From the NCBI GenBank assembly GCA_963666865.1, contig OY763072.1:4340001-4404000 (forward strand): DNA of 64,000 nucleotides, written 5' to 3'. Under the pieces are notes generated by a model, which ran no database searches, was not told where the DNA came from, and saw nothing but the letters and a program-made list of their open reading frames with translations. Positions within the stretch are counted from its first letter, which is position 1. Each line of letters starts with the position of its first letter. Both the position numbers and the translations under genes were made by a program. Origin of the DNA: Bin87 sp963666865 (GTDB taxonomy: Bacteria; Chloroflexota; Dehalococcoidia; Lucifugimonadales; UBA3495). This document shows positions 1 through 8,429 of this stretch, one piece after another.

Positions 1-1
1 G

Positions 2-193
2 GAGGCGCTCAGCCACATCCTGCTGGGCACCCTTGGCTTCACCGAACTCACCATCGTCATCATTATCGGCATAATAATCCTCGCCATGCCGGCGTTGATC
101 GTCGTGGCCTACTGGGCCAGCACCCGCCGCGCCGCGCCCAGGGCGGTGAACGCGCCGGCGGAGGCCGAAAATCCCCATTTACGTTCGGAGTAA
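2..193 (+). CDS. Small membrane protein, C-terminal part (5' cut by window edge)
   Basis: An open frame runs in from the window edge and ends at TAA 191-193, giving 63 residues. It contains one strongly hydrophobic segment (residues ~14-38, rich in I/L/V/A) followed by a basic S-T-R-R and an Ala/Pro/Glu-rich tail. One membrane helix with a cytoplasmic tail is what can be seen. The arrangement resembles TatA-like or other small single-span proteins, but the diagnostic N-terminus is missing, so no family is assigned. The next gene starts 4 bases downstream, suggesting co-transcription. Confidence 0.5.
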   Translation, partial: EALSHILLGTLGFTELTIVIIIGIIILAMPALIVVAYWASTRRAAPRAVNAPAEAENPHLRSE

Positions 194-197
194 CCCG

Positions 198-995
198 ATG
201 ACCACCCGTCGCATTGTCCCACCAGGGCGGGCTCGTCCACCGGAGCCCGATGATGGAGTGTATTACCCGGAGGCCCACGAAATTCTCCCGCCAGTAGGTA
301 TGTTTCATTTCGTTCCTCAAGCCTATATGCAGGCCGCCCTGAAATCGTGGCTCGGCGATCCGACCATCCTCGTGGCCGCCGAAATGTTCATCTACTACGA
401 GCCGGGCAACCCCAGGGTCTTCGTCGCGCCCGACGTGTACGTTATTCCCAACGTGGGCAACGAGCTGCGCCGGTCATACTTCGCGTGGTTGGAGCACGAG
501 GTTCCAAGTTTCGCGATGGGAGTGGTGTCGCAAAGCAGCGTCCGTAATGATCTGGCGCGCAAGTGGGACCTGTACCAGTCCTGGGGGGTGCAGGAATACT
601 GGCAGTATGATCCGGAAGGCCAGTTCATGCGTCCACTGCTGAGGGGCAACCGGCTCGTCAATGGCCGGTATGTGCCCATCGACGTTGAAGTTGACCCCGA
701 GAGCGGGCATTGTCAGGGTTTCAGCCCAGTGCTTGGTCTGGAGCTGCACGGGCGCCGGGAGTGGTTCCGCTTTTTAGACCCAGCAACGGGACAGTATCTG
801 CCGGACTTGGAGGAATCGACTCGAGCGAGACGCGCTGAGGAGCAAGCCCGTCTGACCGCCGAGCAGGCGCGGGATCATGAACGAGCCGCCCGTTTGACCG
901 CAGAACAGGCGTTGGACCAAGAACGGGCGGCCCGTCTCGAGCTGGAACGCCCGCTACGCGAACACGGGATCGAGCCGCCGGACAGCGCAACGTAG
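198..995 (+). CDS. Uma2 family endonuclease-like protein (DUF820) with coiled-coil tail
   Basis: The first ~190 residues match the Uma2/DUF820 restriction-endonuclease-like fold. An APDVYV strand carries the acidic residue, then come VVSQSS and a basic helix (R-N-D-L-A-R-K-W) leading to W-G-V-Q-E-Y-W. In canonical members the central motif is E-V-x-S-P-S; here it reads V-V-S-Q-S, so the second acidic residue is not obvious. Residues ~205-255 are a Glu/Arg/Ala coiled coil made of repeated (R/T)AEQA-type units, a common extension in this family. The family is abundant in Chloroflexota and Cyanobacteria; its cellular role is unsettled. Start ATG 198 follows the preceding stop by 4 bases. Confidence 0.8.
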   Translation: MTTRRIVPPGRARPPEPDDGVYYPEAHEILPPVGMFHFVPQAYMQAALKSWLGDPTILVAAEMFIYYEPGNPRVFVAPDVYVIPNVGNELRRSYFAWLEHEVPSFAMGVVSQSSVRNDLARKWDLYQSWGVQEYWQYDPEGQFMRPLLRGNRLVNGRYVPIDVEVDPESGHCQGFSPVLGLELHGRREWFRFLDPATGQYLPDLEESTRARRAEEQARLTAEQARDHERAARLTAEQALDQERAARLELERPLREHGIEPPDSAT

Positions 996-1041
996 CCTCA
1001 GCCCCGCCGGACCATCGTGAACCGTGCTATCATCAAATGCG

Positions 1042-1914
1042 ATGTGCGCTGCTGTTCGTAAAGCCGTAATACCCGCCGCCGGGTTGGGCACCAGGTTCCT
1101 GCCGGTAACCCGCTCCGTGCCCAAGGAGTTGCTGCCCATTCTGGACCGGCCCATGCTGCAATACGTGGTGGAGGAAGCGGCCGAGGCCGGCATCACCGAG
1201 GTGATAGTCGTAACGTCCCCCGGCAAGGAAGGCATCGCCGAGTATTTCCGCCCCCGTCCCGACCTGGAAGCTCGCCTCGCCGACGATGCGGCGCTGCTGG
1301 AGAAGGTCAGTTCCGGCGCACGGCTGGCCGACGTGTCCTTCGTCATCCAGGAGGAACCGCTGGGTTTGGGACACGCCGTGCTGACGGCACGGGAAGCTGT
1401 GGGCGACGAACCCTTCGCCGTCATTCTGCCCGACGACATTGTGGAGCACAAGACCGGGGTACTGTCGCAGATGCTGGCCACCACTGCCCATGCCGGGGAC
1501 GCAGCTTCCGTAGCCGTGGAACGGGTGCCCTGGGAGATCGTACACAACTACGGCGTGGTGGATACGGAACCCGCCGGCGAGCGGTTGCACCGGGTCAATG
1601 GCCTGGTGGAGAAACCGCCGCCGGGCACGGCCCCATCCAACCTCTCCATCGTGGGGCGCTACCTGCTGCCGCCGCAGATCTTCGAGTGCCTGGAGCGCAC
1701 GCCGCCGGGAGCGCGGGGCGAGATCCAGCTGACCGACGGCCTGGCCCTGCTGATGGAAGACGTTGCGCTCTACGCCTGCGAGTTCGAGGGCATCCGCTAC
1801 GACGGCGGCAACCCCATGGGCCTCCTGCGGGCGTCGCTGGAATACGCGCTGCGACGGGAGGACACCCGCGTGGCGGCGGCGGACTTGATACGAGGGCTGG
1901 CGGCCAAATTGTAG
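1042..1914 (+). CDS. galU: UTP--glucose-1-phosphate uridylyltransferase
   Basis: Makes UDP-glucose from UTP and glucose-1-phosphate for envelope polysaccharide and glycan synthesis. The N-terminus has the nucleotidyltransferase signature A-A-G-L-G-T-R-F-L-P followed by K-E-L-L-P and D-R-P-M-L-Q-Y. Further on are LPDDIV, VEKPPPG and E-I-Q-L-T-D-G-L, all typical of GalU. The length (290 aa) fits the family. I chose ATG 1042 over an in-frame GTG at 1024, because 1042 puts the first strand at the normal distance from the start. A TATCAT box at 1027-1032 would then leave almost no leader. Confidence 0.92.
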   Translation: MCAAVRKAVIPAAGLGTRFLPVTRSVPKELLPILDRPMLQYVVEEAAEAGITEVIVVTSPGKEGIAEYFRPRPDLEARLADDAALLEKVSSGARLADVSFVIQEEPLGLGHAVLTAREAVGDEPFAVILPDDIVEHKTGVLSQMLATTAHAGDAASVAVERVPWEIVHNYGVVDTEPAGERLHRVNGLVEKPPPGTAPSNLSIVGRYLLPPQIFECLERTPPGARGEIQLTDGLALLMEDVALYACEFEGIRYDGGNPMGLLRASLEYALRREDTRVAAADLIRGLAAKL

Positions 1915-1930
1915 CGGTCGCCCGGTTGAA

Positions 1931-1960
1931 TTGACACTCCCGGCGGGGCCACCGTAGAAT
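1931..1960 (+). promoter_or_regulatory. Sigma-70-type promoter upstream of the Lrp-domain gene
   Basis: TTGACA at 1931-1936 and TAGAAT at 1955-1960, 18 bases apart, lie 75 bases before the ATG at 2036. An AGAGGAGAC ribosome-binding site is seen at about 2020-2028. Confidence 0.7.
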
Positions 1961-2035
1961 TGCCGGGCGCGTTGCAGAGGTCGCTCAGACTGACGTTCTG
2001 CGCCGCTTTACTCTTGACAGAGGAGACGCCTAGCC

Positions 2036-2272
2036 ATGGCAACGAAAGCCTTTTTGCTGGTTGAAACCGCCGTTGGCCGTACCCGCGACGTGGCCAACAC
2101 CCTCCGCGACCTGGACGGCTGCGAGTCGGTTGACGTGGTCACCGGCCCTTACGACATCATCGCGGTAATCTCCGGCGACGATATGTCCGTGGTCGGCGGA
2201 CTGGTCACCGAAAAGATCCATACCGTGGTCGGCGTGGTACGCACCGTAACTTGCGTAGCCGTGGATGCCTGA
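2036..2272 (+). CDS. Stand-alone Lrp/AsnC ligand-binding (RAM) domain protein
   Basis: The 78-residue protein is a lone RAM/AsnC effector domain. It has the beta-alpha-beta pattern with V-D-V-V-T-G-P-Y-D-I-I-A in the middle, which corresponds to the conserved G-x-Y-D hairpin of Lrp-type regulators, and no helix-turn-helix. Such single domains oligomerise and bind amino acids or other small ligands, and usually modulate a partner. No partner regulator is adjacent. It has its own promoter and is followed by a short palindrome, so it is probably monocistronic. Confidence 0.82.
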   Translation: MATKAFLLVETAVGRTRDVANTLRDLDGCESVDVVTGPYDIIAVISGDDMSVVGGLVTEKIHTVVGVVRTVTCVAVDA

Positions 2273-2294
2273 CCATCGTTCCTGAATTCCAGCG

Positions 2295-2322
2295 GTAGGG
2301 GCGAATAATCATTCGCCCCTAC
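2295..2322. repeat. Short palindrome with GTAGGGGCGA arms
   Basis: GTAGGGGCGAAT and its complement flank an A/T-rich centre, forming a near-perfect 28-bp inverted repeat between two genes. The same arms recur at 22735, 25389, 27812 and 30805 with different self-complementary centres. There is no T-run, so it is not a classical terminator, though the RNA would fold. Confidence 0.85.
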
Positions 2323-2356
2323 GTATCGCGCCGGCCGGCGTGCCAAGGAGGCCCAA

Positions 2357-3532
2357 GTGGAGTACCGTTTTACTCCCGACGACGACCAGTTTCGCGGCGA
2401 GTTGCGCCAGTTCATCCAGTCCGAATTACCGCCGGATTGGGAAGGCGGCGGCCGGTGGCCGGAGGAATACGACTGGGACTTCACCATGCACCTGCGCGGC
2501 CGGCTGGCCGAGCGCGGCTGGCTGACCATGCACTGGCCCGAGGAATATGGCGGGCAGGACGCCTCCCCCGTGCGCTCGGCCATCTACAACGAGGAACTGG
2601 CCTACCTGCGCGCTCCGGGCCGGGACATTTTCGGCGTGCGGATGCTTGGCCCGACCCTGATGATCCACGGCAGCGAGGAGCAGAAGCAGAGCCATCTGCC
2701 GCCCATCGCTAGGGGCGAAATCCAGTGGTGCCAGGGCTACAGCGAGCCGGAGTCGGGGTCCGACCTGGCGTCGTTGAGCACCCGCGCCGTCCGCGACGGC
2801 GATGAATACGTCATCAACGGGACCAAGATCTGGACGACGTTGGCCCACCGTTCCGACTGGATAATGTGCCTGGCCCGCACGGACCCGGAAGCGCCTCGGC
2901 ACCGGGGCATCAGCTTCATCCTGGTGGACATGAAATCCCCCGGTGTTGAGGTGCGCCCGGTAATCAACATGACCGGCGGCCATGAGTTCAACCAGGTGAT
3001 TTTCGACAACGTGCGCGTGCCGGCCAGCAACCTGGTCGGAGAGGAGAATCGGGGTTGGTACGTCGCGGTTACCCTGCTGGACTTCGAGCGTTCCGGCATC
3101 GACTATTCGGCCATCGCCCGCCGTCTGCTGGACGATACACGGGAGTACGCGGCCAAGGTGTCCCGAAACGGCGTCAAGGTTACCCAGCAGCCATGGGTGC
3201 GCAACCTGTTGGCTGACCGCTACGTGGAATGCGAGGTGGCCCGCCTGATGGCCTACAACGTGGCCTGGATGCAGGGCGAGGGGTTGGTGCCCAACAAAGA
3301 GGCGTCCATGAGCAAGGGTTTCGGCAGCGAGACCCTGCACCGCTCGGCCAACAGCGTGCTGGAGATCGCCGGCCTGCCCAGCGCCCTCGGACGGGGCGAA
3401 GAACGGGCGCCGCTGAAGGGCCGACTGCCCGAGAACTGGATGATCAGCTTTTCCCACAAGATCGCCGGCGGCACCTCGGAAGTGCAGCGAGGGATCATCG
3501 CCGGCCGGGGGTTGGGTTTGCCGCGGGGCTAG
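2357..3532 (+). CDS. Acyl-CoA dehydrogenase family protein
   Basis: FAD-dependent alpha,beta-dehydrogenation of an acyl-CoA or related thioester. The 391-residue protein has the family layout: an N-terminal helical domain, a middle beta domain with Y-S-E-P-E-S-G-S-D-L-A-S-L and N-G-T-K-I-W-T-T, and a C-terminal helical domain ending in G-G-T-S-E-V-Q-R-G-I-I-A. The GTG start at 2357 is fixed by an AAGGAGG site at 2345-2351. Substrate chain type cannot be told from sequence. It stands alone, and its stop shares a CTAG tetranucleotide with the convergent gene. Confidence 0.9.
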   Translation: MEYRFTPDDDQFRGELRQFIQSELPPDWEGGGRWPEEYDWDFTMHLRGRLAERGWLTMHWPEEYGGQDASPVRSAIYNEELAYLRAPGRDIFGVRMLGPTLMIHGSEEQKQSHLPPIARGEIQWCQGYSEPESGSDLASLSTRAVRDGDEYVINGTKIWTTLAHRSDWIMCLARTDPEAPRHRGISFILVDMKSPGVEVRPVINMTGGHEFNQVIFDNVRVPASNLVGEENRGWYVAVTLLDFERSGIDYSAIARRLLDDTREYAAKVSRNGVKVTQQPWVRNLLADRYVECEVARLMAYNVAWMQGEGLVPNKEASMSKGFGSETLHRSANSVLEIAGLPSALGRGEERAPLKGRLPENWMISFSHKIAGGTSEVQRGIIAGRGLGLPRG

Positions 3533-3939
3533 CGCTGAGACGGTTCCTCGTCTCCAGCCAGTCTCTGGGCCAGTTCCGGAGAGAGCGGCACGCCATACTC
3601 CTCCAGCATTTTACTGATACGCTCGCGCTCCGCGCGGCGGCCCACTTCGATACCTTCCCGGCGGCCGCGTTCACGGGCTTTGCGTTCTACGGCTTCTTTC
3701 GCTGCGAAGAACAATTTGAAACCTCCATACAACGCGGCGGTAGTGGGAAACAGCAGTAGCGTTGCCGTTATTATAACCCCATCCTCCCGGTTGGTCAGCT
3801 CATAGAGATAGCCCAGTAGGGGCAGGCCGTCGCAAGATACGCAACTGTTGAGCGCGACTGCCAGCGCCATGCTGGCGCTGACCGACGCCGCGCCGTCGAA
3901 GAACCGCCACAGGGAACAATTGCGGTCGTCATTCTGCAT
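3529..3939 (-). CDS. Small two-span membrane protein with charged coiled-coil tail
   Basis: 136 residues with two hydrophobic segments (about residues 12-30 and 52-78), followed by a highly charged Arg/Glu helix of ~55 residues. No family recognised. The start at 3939 is chosen because GGAGG lies 6 bases upstream; an ATG at 3945 has no spacing. It overlaps the upstream gene by 11 bases, indicating translational coupling. Its stop (TAG on the minus strand) and the stop of the convergent acyl-CoA dehydrogenase lie in the same CTAG at 3529-3532. Confidence 0.6.
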   Translation of the reverse strand: MQNDDRNCSLWRFFDGAASVSASMALAVALNSCVSCDGLPLLGYLYELTNREDGVIITATLLLFPTTAALYGGFKLFFAAKEAVERKARERGRREGIEVGRRAERERISKMLEEYGVPLSPELAQRLAGDEEPSQR

Positions 3940-4303
3940 CGCCATCCTCCGGCAGGGCCGGCCAGGGCGCCAGGCTGGCGAAGACGGCGGCCTCGGCATG
4001 CGTCAGTTCTCGCATGGCTTCACGACTGCGGCTGAGGACACGGAACACGGTGCGGGGCGTTATGGAAAACCGCTGCGCCGCATCGGCAATGGACAATCCT
4101 TCGTCGTCGATGATAGAGGTGATCCGCAGGTCCCGGGCCAGCCGGCGGTATTTGCCGAACCACTCCATGTCATCGAACTTGCAGCGAGGCAGCGGACACT
4201 CCAGGCAGGTTACCGCGACCTCACATCCGTTATCCTCATAGTGGTCAAAAGGCGTTTCGTCGATTTGGTGTTGGCTGGGCGCAACGGCGTTGATAGCGTA
4301 CAT
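3929..4303 (-). CDS. Small Cys-cluster plus helix-turn-helix protein
   Basis: 124 residues. The N-terminal half has a cysteine cluster (C-E-V-A-V-T-C-L-E-C-P-L-P-R-C) that could bind zinc. It is followed by a predicted helix-turn-helix (S-I-A-D-A-A-Q-R-F-S-I-T-P-R-T-V-F-R-V-L). A DNA-binding regulator is the reasonable inference. The coupled membrane protein downstream suggests the two work as a pair, perhaps as sensor and regulator. I know no named family that fits exactly. Confidence 0.6.
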   Translation of the reverse strand: MYAINAVAPSQHQIDETPFDHYEDNGCEVAVTCLECPLPRCKFDDMEWFGKYRRLARDLRITSIIDDEGLSIADAAQRFSITPRTVFRVLSRSREAMRELTHAEAAVFASLAPWPALPEDGDAE

Positions 4304-4452
4304 TGCCAGACTCCGAAACGGACGTTCTAATACTTTTGCAGATTATAGAACGTCAGTTCGCGCACCGTCAACCGAACACCCCACGCGGATTTTCGGCTTT
4401 TGCGACCCGGGGCGGCCGGCAGCCGGGAACACAACCCAGACGGTTTTACATC

Positions 4453-4899
4453 CTATGAGGTCAGAAACCGGCGCAGTATGGCGACAGCCGCCGCGGCGTC
4501 AACGGAGCCCCGTTCGCGGCTGGGCTCGCGCCCGGACTCCCGCAATTGGGCGGCGCCGGCGTGGGACGTGAAGCCCTCGTCAACCGTCAGGACGGGAACG
4601 GCTGCGACCCGTTCCAGGGCGCGGACGAACGAGGCAGTCTTGCGCGCCTGCTCACCGGCCGCGCCACGGGTGTCGTAGGGCATCCCGACGATGATGGCCA
4701 CGGCGTCGCGCCATCCCGCTTCATCCAGGATGGCGGCGACGTCGGCGCGGCGGTTGCGCCGTTGCACGTAGCCGGCGGGCAGTATCAACTCGCCCGGCGG
4801 GATGCTCACTGCCATCCCGATGCGTCGGTCGCCCACGTCCAGCCCCAGCAGGCGGCCGGCGCGGGCGAGGGTTGACGGGTCGGATGGTCGCGTGGTCAA
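4453..4899 (-). CDS. ruvX: Putative pre-16S rRNA nuclease / Holliday junction resolvase YqgF
   Basis: RNase H-fold protein of 148 residues. The first strand holds L-G-L-D-V-G-D-R-R-I-G-M-A, the middle has I-I-V-G-M-P-Y-D-T-R-G, and the C-terminal half has V-D-E-G-F-T-S and S-V-D-A-A-A-A-V-A-I-L. These carry the catalytic Asp/Glu residues of the YqgF family, which processes the 5' end of 16S rRNA. The start appears to be TTG (4899). In many bacteria it directly follows alaS. Here a toxin-antitoxin pair lies between them on the same strand. Confidence 0.9.
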   Translation of the reverse strand: MTTRPSDPSTLARAGRLLGLDVGDRRIGMAVSIPPGELILPAGYVQRRNRRADVAAILDEAGWRDAVAIIVGMPYDTRGAAGEQARKTASFVRALERVAAVPVLTVDEGFTSHAGAAQLRESGREPSRERGSVDAAAAVAILRRFLTS

Positions 4900-4917
4900 T
4901 TGTGCAATGGCGCTAAG

Positions 4918-5340
4918 TCAGCCGATTTGCAATTCTGAGAAATAAGTGGAATAAAATCCCCGGTCTCTGGTCAGGAAGGCGTCGGCGGTAGCGATGGCGT
5001 GGGCGCCAATGAGAAAGTCGGAGAGGATGCGCGTTCTGGGACCGCCAGCCCGCCGGTATTGTCCCCAACGCAACCCGGCAATGAAAGCGATGTCCGTGTT
5101 TATCGGTGAAACCGTTACACCGATGTTACGCAAGGCCGCTTCCAGAGCCCCACGACTGGGAAAGGCCGGGACCAGCTCCGCGTACACGATGTCGCTGACT
5201 ATCAGCGGGCCTCGGTCATAGGCAATCCGGAGCAATTCCCTTGATGCTCGGCTGGTTGTTCCGCCCGAAGCGACGACGTCCAGCAAGACGTTGGTGTCAG
5301 CTGCCGTCGTTATATCTACGTATTTCCGCGGCATAGTCAT
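4918..5340 (-). CDS. PIN-domain ribonuclease toxin (VapC-like)
   Basis: 140 residues with the PIN acidic residues: A-A-D-T-N-V-L-L-D near the N-terminus, Y-A-E-L in the second helix, and D-F-L-I-G-A-H-A plus T-R-D-R-G-F-Y in the C-terminal half. The coding region starts inside the end of the upstream AbrB-type gene (44-base overlap), the normal antitoxin-toxin arrangement. The expected activity is single-strand RNA cleavage held in check by the antitoxin. The pair sits between alaS and ruvX. Confidence 0.85.
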   Translation of the reverse strand: MTMPRKYVDITTAADTNVLLDVVASGGTTSRASRELLRIAYDRGPLIVSDIVYAELVPAFPSRGALEAALRNIGVTVSPINTDIAFIAGLRWGQYRRAGGPRTRILSDFLIGAHAIATADAFLTRDRGFYSTYFSELQIG

Positions 5341-5554
5341 AGCCTCGAATTTCCGACATATACTCGTCGGTGCTCATGCCTAAATCCAGGATGCCATAAA
5401 TAGCATCCACCGGATGCTGTCCCCTCACTCGCTTGCGGATGAGCAGGCCACCTTCGGTTGCCGTAATTTCAACCTCCGCGTCGGGGTGCATCCCGAAACG
5501 GTCTCGCAAGTCTTTGGGTATGGTTATTTGACCTCTCTTGGAAATACGCATCAT
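5297..5554 (-). CDS. AbrB/MazE-type antitoxin
   Basis: 85 residues. The N-terminal 45 form a swapped-hairpin AbrB domain (M-R-I-S-K-R-G-Q-I-T-I-P-K-D-L-R then G-L-L-I-R-K). The C-terminal tail is acidic and Tyr-rich, as expected for a toxin-neutralising tail. It overlaps the PIN toxin gene downstream. Antitoxins of this type usually autoregulate the operon. Confidence 0.87.
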   Translation of the reverse strand: MMRISKRGQITIPKDLRDRFGMHPDAEVEITATEGGLLIRKRVRGQHPVDAIYGILDLGMSTDEYMSEIRGYDYAAEIRRYNDGS

Positions 5555-5579
5555 GTCCTCCCGATGCCCGGTTTGACTA

Positions 5580-8318
5580 TCAGTTTAGCCCATCGCGCAC
5601 AAGGCCAGTTACAGCATCCAGCGCAGCGCCCAGCCGCTCCGGCTGGCGCCCGCCGGCCTGGGCCGTTTCGGGACGGCCGCCGCCGCCGCCGCCCATGAGC
5701 TTGGCGGCGTCGCGGGCGATGTTGCCGGCGTGCAGGCCCCGGTCCACCAGGTCCGCGGTGAGCATGGTGACGATGATGGGAGAGCCGTCGATAACCGCGC
5801 CCAGGGCTACCACCACGCTGTCCAGCTTCTGCTTGAGGAAGTCGCCCATCTCGCGCATGGCCTCAACGTTATGGGCCGACGTTACCCCGGCCACCAGTTT
5901 CACGCCGTCCACGTCCCGCGCGCGGTTGAGCAGGGATTCGGCCTCGGAGCGCAGGCCGGCCCGCTCCGCATCGGCCAGCCGGCGGCGCAGCGTCTCGGTG
6001 TCGGCCATGTAGGCCTCCAGACGGGCCTCCAGCTCGGGAACCGGAGCCTGCAACTTCCGCGAGATTGCCTCCAGGGTGGCCGACTGCTGCACGAAAAGCT
6101 CCTCAGCGGCCCGACCCGTCATGGCCTCGATGCGTCGCATCCCGCCGCCGATGCTGGACTCGCCCAGCACCACCAGGGTGCCCACCTCGCCGGTGGCATG
6201 GACGTGGGTGCCGCCGCAAACCTCAAAGCTGAAGGGATCCTCGCCGTTGTCGTGGCCGGCCATACGGACCACGCGCACCACGTCGCCGTAGCGGTCGCCG
6301 AAGAAGGCCAGCGCGCCATCGCGCACGGCGTCGGTGTAGGTGGTCTCCCGGGCGGTCACGGCCAGGTTCTCGCGGACCTTGCGGTTGGCCAGGCTCTGCA
6401 CGGCCAGCTGCTCGTCGTAGGTCATCGCGCCCACATGGTTGAAGTCAAAGCGCAGCCGGCCCGTATCACACAGAGAGCCGGCCTGCCGCACGTGGGGGCC
6501 CAGGACGGAGCGCAGCGCGGCGTGGAGCAGATGAGTTCCGCTGTGGTTGCGCGATGCGTCCAGGCGGCGTTCCGCCTCAACTCGGGCGGTCACGGCCTCG
6601 CCCAGCGCGATGTCGCCGTCAGAAACCACGCCGCGATGAACGATGAGACCGGCGACGGGACTCTGGGTGTCTTCAATCTGCACCCGCCCGTTGGGGCCGG
6701 CGATGACGCCGCGGTCGCCCACCTGCCCGCCACCCTCGGCGTAGAAGCAGGTCTCGGCCAGCACGATCTCCACCTGCTGCCCCCGGGTGGCGTGGCCCAC
6801 CGCCTCGCCGTCGCGCAGAATGCCCAGGATGCGCGACTCAACGGCGGTCTGCTGGTAGCCGTTGAACGGGGTATGGCCGGCACCCAGGTTCTCGTAGGCG
6901 GTTACGATCTCCATGCTGCCCGTTACCTGGTGTCCGGCCCGATCCCGCTCCCGCTTGGCCTCCATCTCGGTGTTGAAGCCGTCCATGTCCACGGCCAGCC
7001 CGTACTCGCGCCGGCCGATTTCGTCCACCAGCTCCGGCGGAAAGCCGTAGGTGTCGTAGAGCTCAAAGGCCACTCCGCCGTCGATGACACCGACCGAGCG
7101 GGATGTTTCCAGCCGCTCTTCCAGCAGTGGTCCGCCTCTGGCGAGATTGTCCAGAAACTGAGTTTCCTCCAGCCCGACCACGCGGCGGATGAAGTCGCCG
7201 TTTTCATGCAGCGCCGGGTAAGCAGTGGCGAAGCGGTCGATAACCGCCCCCACAACATCGGTCATAAAGGGCCGGTCCAGCCCCAACTGCCGGCCGTAGC
7301 GGATGGCGCGGCGGATGATGCGGCGCAGCACGTAGCCCCGCTCGCTGTTGGAGGGCACCACGCCGTCGCTGATGAGGAACGACGCGGCGCGGGCGTGCTC
7401 GGCGACCACGCGGATGGCGTAGTCGGTATCGGCGCTTTCGCCGTATTCGTAGCCGGTGAGCCCGCAAACGGCGTCGATGATGGGTTGGAACAGGTCGGTC
7501 TCATAGACGTTGGGCTTGCCCTGCAGCACGGCGGCGGCCCGCTCCAGGCCCATGCCGGTGTCAACGCTGGGCGCTGGCAGAGGCGTGCGCACGCCCTCCA
7601 GGTCCTGGTAGAACTGCATGAAAACCAGGTTCCACAGCTCCACGAACCGCTCACAGTCGCAGTTGGGATGGCAGCCGCCCGGTTCGGCGGGAATGCCCTC
7701 GTCGGCCTCGCGGCGCAGCATGGCGGTGAGTTCGTCCGGCGGCATCATCTCGTCGGTTACGGGATGCTGGCCGCGGCCCTTCTCGGCTCCGCCGTCGTAG
7801 TGCAGCTCGGAACACGGGCCGGTGGGCCCTTCCAGGCCGGCCGGCCCCCACCAGTTGTCGCTGTTGCCGTAGCGATAGATGCGTTCCGGCGGCACGCCGA
7901 TGTCGTCATGCCAGAGGTCGTAAGCCTCGTCGTCGTCCAGGTGGACGGTCACGTACATCCGCTCCGCTTCCAGTCCGAACACGTTGGTGCAGAGGTCCCA
8001 GGCAAAGGCGACGGCGTCCTTCTTGAAATAGTCGCCGATGCTGAAGTTGCCCAGCATCTCGAAGAAGGTCAGATGCTTGTGGTCACCCACCTCGTCAATG
8101 TCGGTGGTGCGAAAGGACTTCTGGCAGCTGGTGAGACGGCGACGCGGCGGCGTCTGCTCGCCCATGAAGAAGGGTTTAAAAGGCACCATGCCGGCGGAGG
8201 TGAACATCAGCGTCGGATCGCCGGCGGGTATCAGGGACGCAGAGGGCATGTACAGATGCCCCCGTTCCTCAAAAAATTGGCTGAAAGAGCTGCGAATGCT
8301 GTCGCCGTCCGTATTCAT
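5580..8318 (-). CDS. alaS: Alanine--tRNA ligase
   Basis: Full-length class II alanyl-tRNA synthetase (912 aa). The N-terminal catalytic domain starts with the usual I-R-S-S-F-S-Q-F-F and has the G-M-V-P-F-K-P-F-F motif. The editing domain zinc/catalytic motifs are H-S-G-T-H-L-L-H (about residue 593) and C-G-G-T-H (about residue 699). The C-terminal DHHA1 domain ends in a Gly-rich G-G-G-G-G-G-R-P. The editing domain looks intact, so mischarged Ser/Gly can be cleared. A promoter is visible upstream (8378-8407). The AbrB-PIN pair and ruvX follow on the same strand. Confidence 0.97.
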   Translation of the reverse strand: MNTDGDSIRSSFSQFFEERGHLYMPSASLIPAGDPTLMFTSAGMVPFKPFFMGEQTPPRRRLTSCQKSFRTTDIDEVGDHKHLTFFEMLGNFSIGDYFKKDAVAFAWDLCTNVFGLEAERMYVTVHLDDDEAYDLWHDDIGVPPERIYRYGNSDNWWGPAGLEGPTGPCSELHYDGGAEKGRGQHPVTDEMMPPDELTAMLRREADEGIPAEPGGCHPNCDCERFVELWNLVFMQFYQDLEGVRTPLPAPSVDTGMGLERAAAVLQGKPNVYETDLFQPIIDAVCGLTGYEYGESADTDYAIRVVAEHARAASFLISDGVVPSNSERGYVLRRIIRRAIRYGRQLGLDRPFMTDVVGAVIDRFATAYPALHENGDFIRRVVGLEETQFLDNLARGGPLLEERLETSRSVGVIDGGVAFELYDTYGFPPELVDEIGRREYGLAVDMDGFNTEMEAKRERDRAGHQVTGSMEIVTAYENLGAGHTPFNGYQQTAVESRILGILRDGEAVGHATRGQQVEIVLAETCFYAEGGGQVGDRGVIAGPNGRVQIEDTQSPVAGLIVHRGVVSDGDIALGEAVTARVEAERRLDASRNHSGTHLLHAALRSVLGPHVRQAGSLCDTGRLRFDFNHVGAMTYDEQLAVQSLANRKVRENLAVTARETTYTDAVRDGALAFFGDRYGDVVRVVRMAGHDNGEDPFSFEVCGGTHVHATGEVGTLVVLGESSIGGGMRRIEAMTGRAAEELFVQQSATLEAISRKLQAPVPELEARLEAYMADTETLRRRLADAERAGLRSEAESLLNRARDVDGVKLVAGVTSAHNVEAMREMGDFLKQKLDSVVVALGAVIDGSPIIVTMLTADLVDRGLHAGNIARDAAKLMGGGGGGRPETAQAGGRQPERLGAALDAVTGLVRDGLN

Positions 8319-8377
8319 ACCAGGTTACGACTCCCGTAAGTTTCGTTACGAAAATAGGCCATTGGGGGACGCAACCG

Positions 8378-8407
8378 ATTGTAGGGGACGGGCGCAAACA
8401 GCGTCAA
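8378..8407 (-). promoter_or_regulatory. Promoter for alaS, overlapping a small palindrome
   Basis: On the minus strand TTGACG (8407-8402) and TACAAT (8383-8378) are 18 bases apart, about 60 bases before the alaS ATG. The -35 is half of a perfect inverted repeat, CGTCAA-CGA-TTGACG (8402-8416), which could be an operator. Confidence 0.7.
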
Positions 8408-8429
8408 CGATTGACGGCGCGGATAGCGG

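Noticed and set aside
5730..8339. An 869-residue open frame antisense to alaS
   Set aside because: The opposite strand encodes a complete alanyl-tRNA synthetase with all motifs. The antisense frame has no domain and reflects high-GC codon use.
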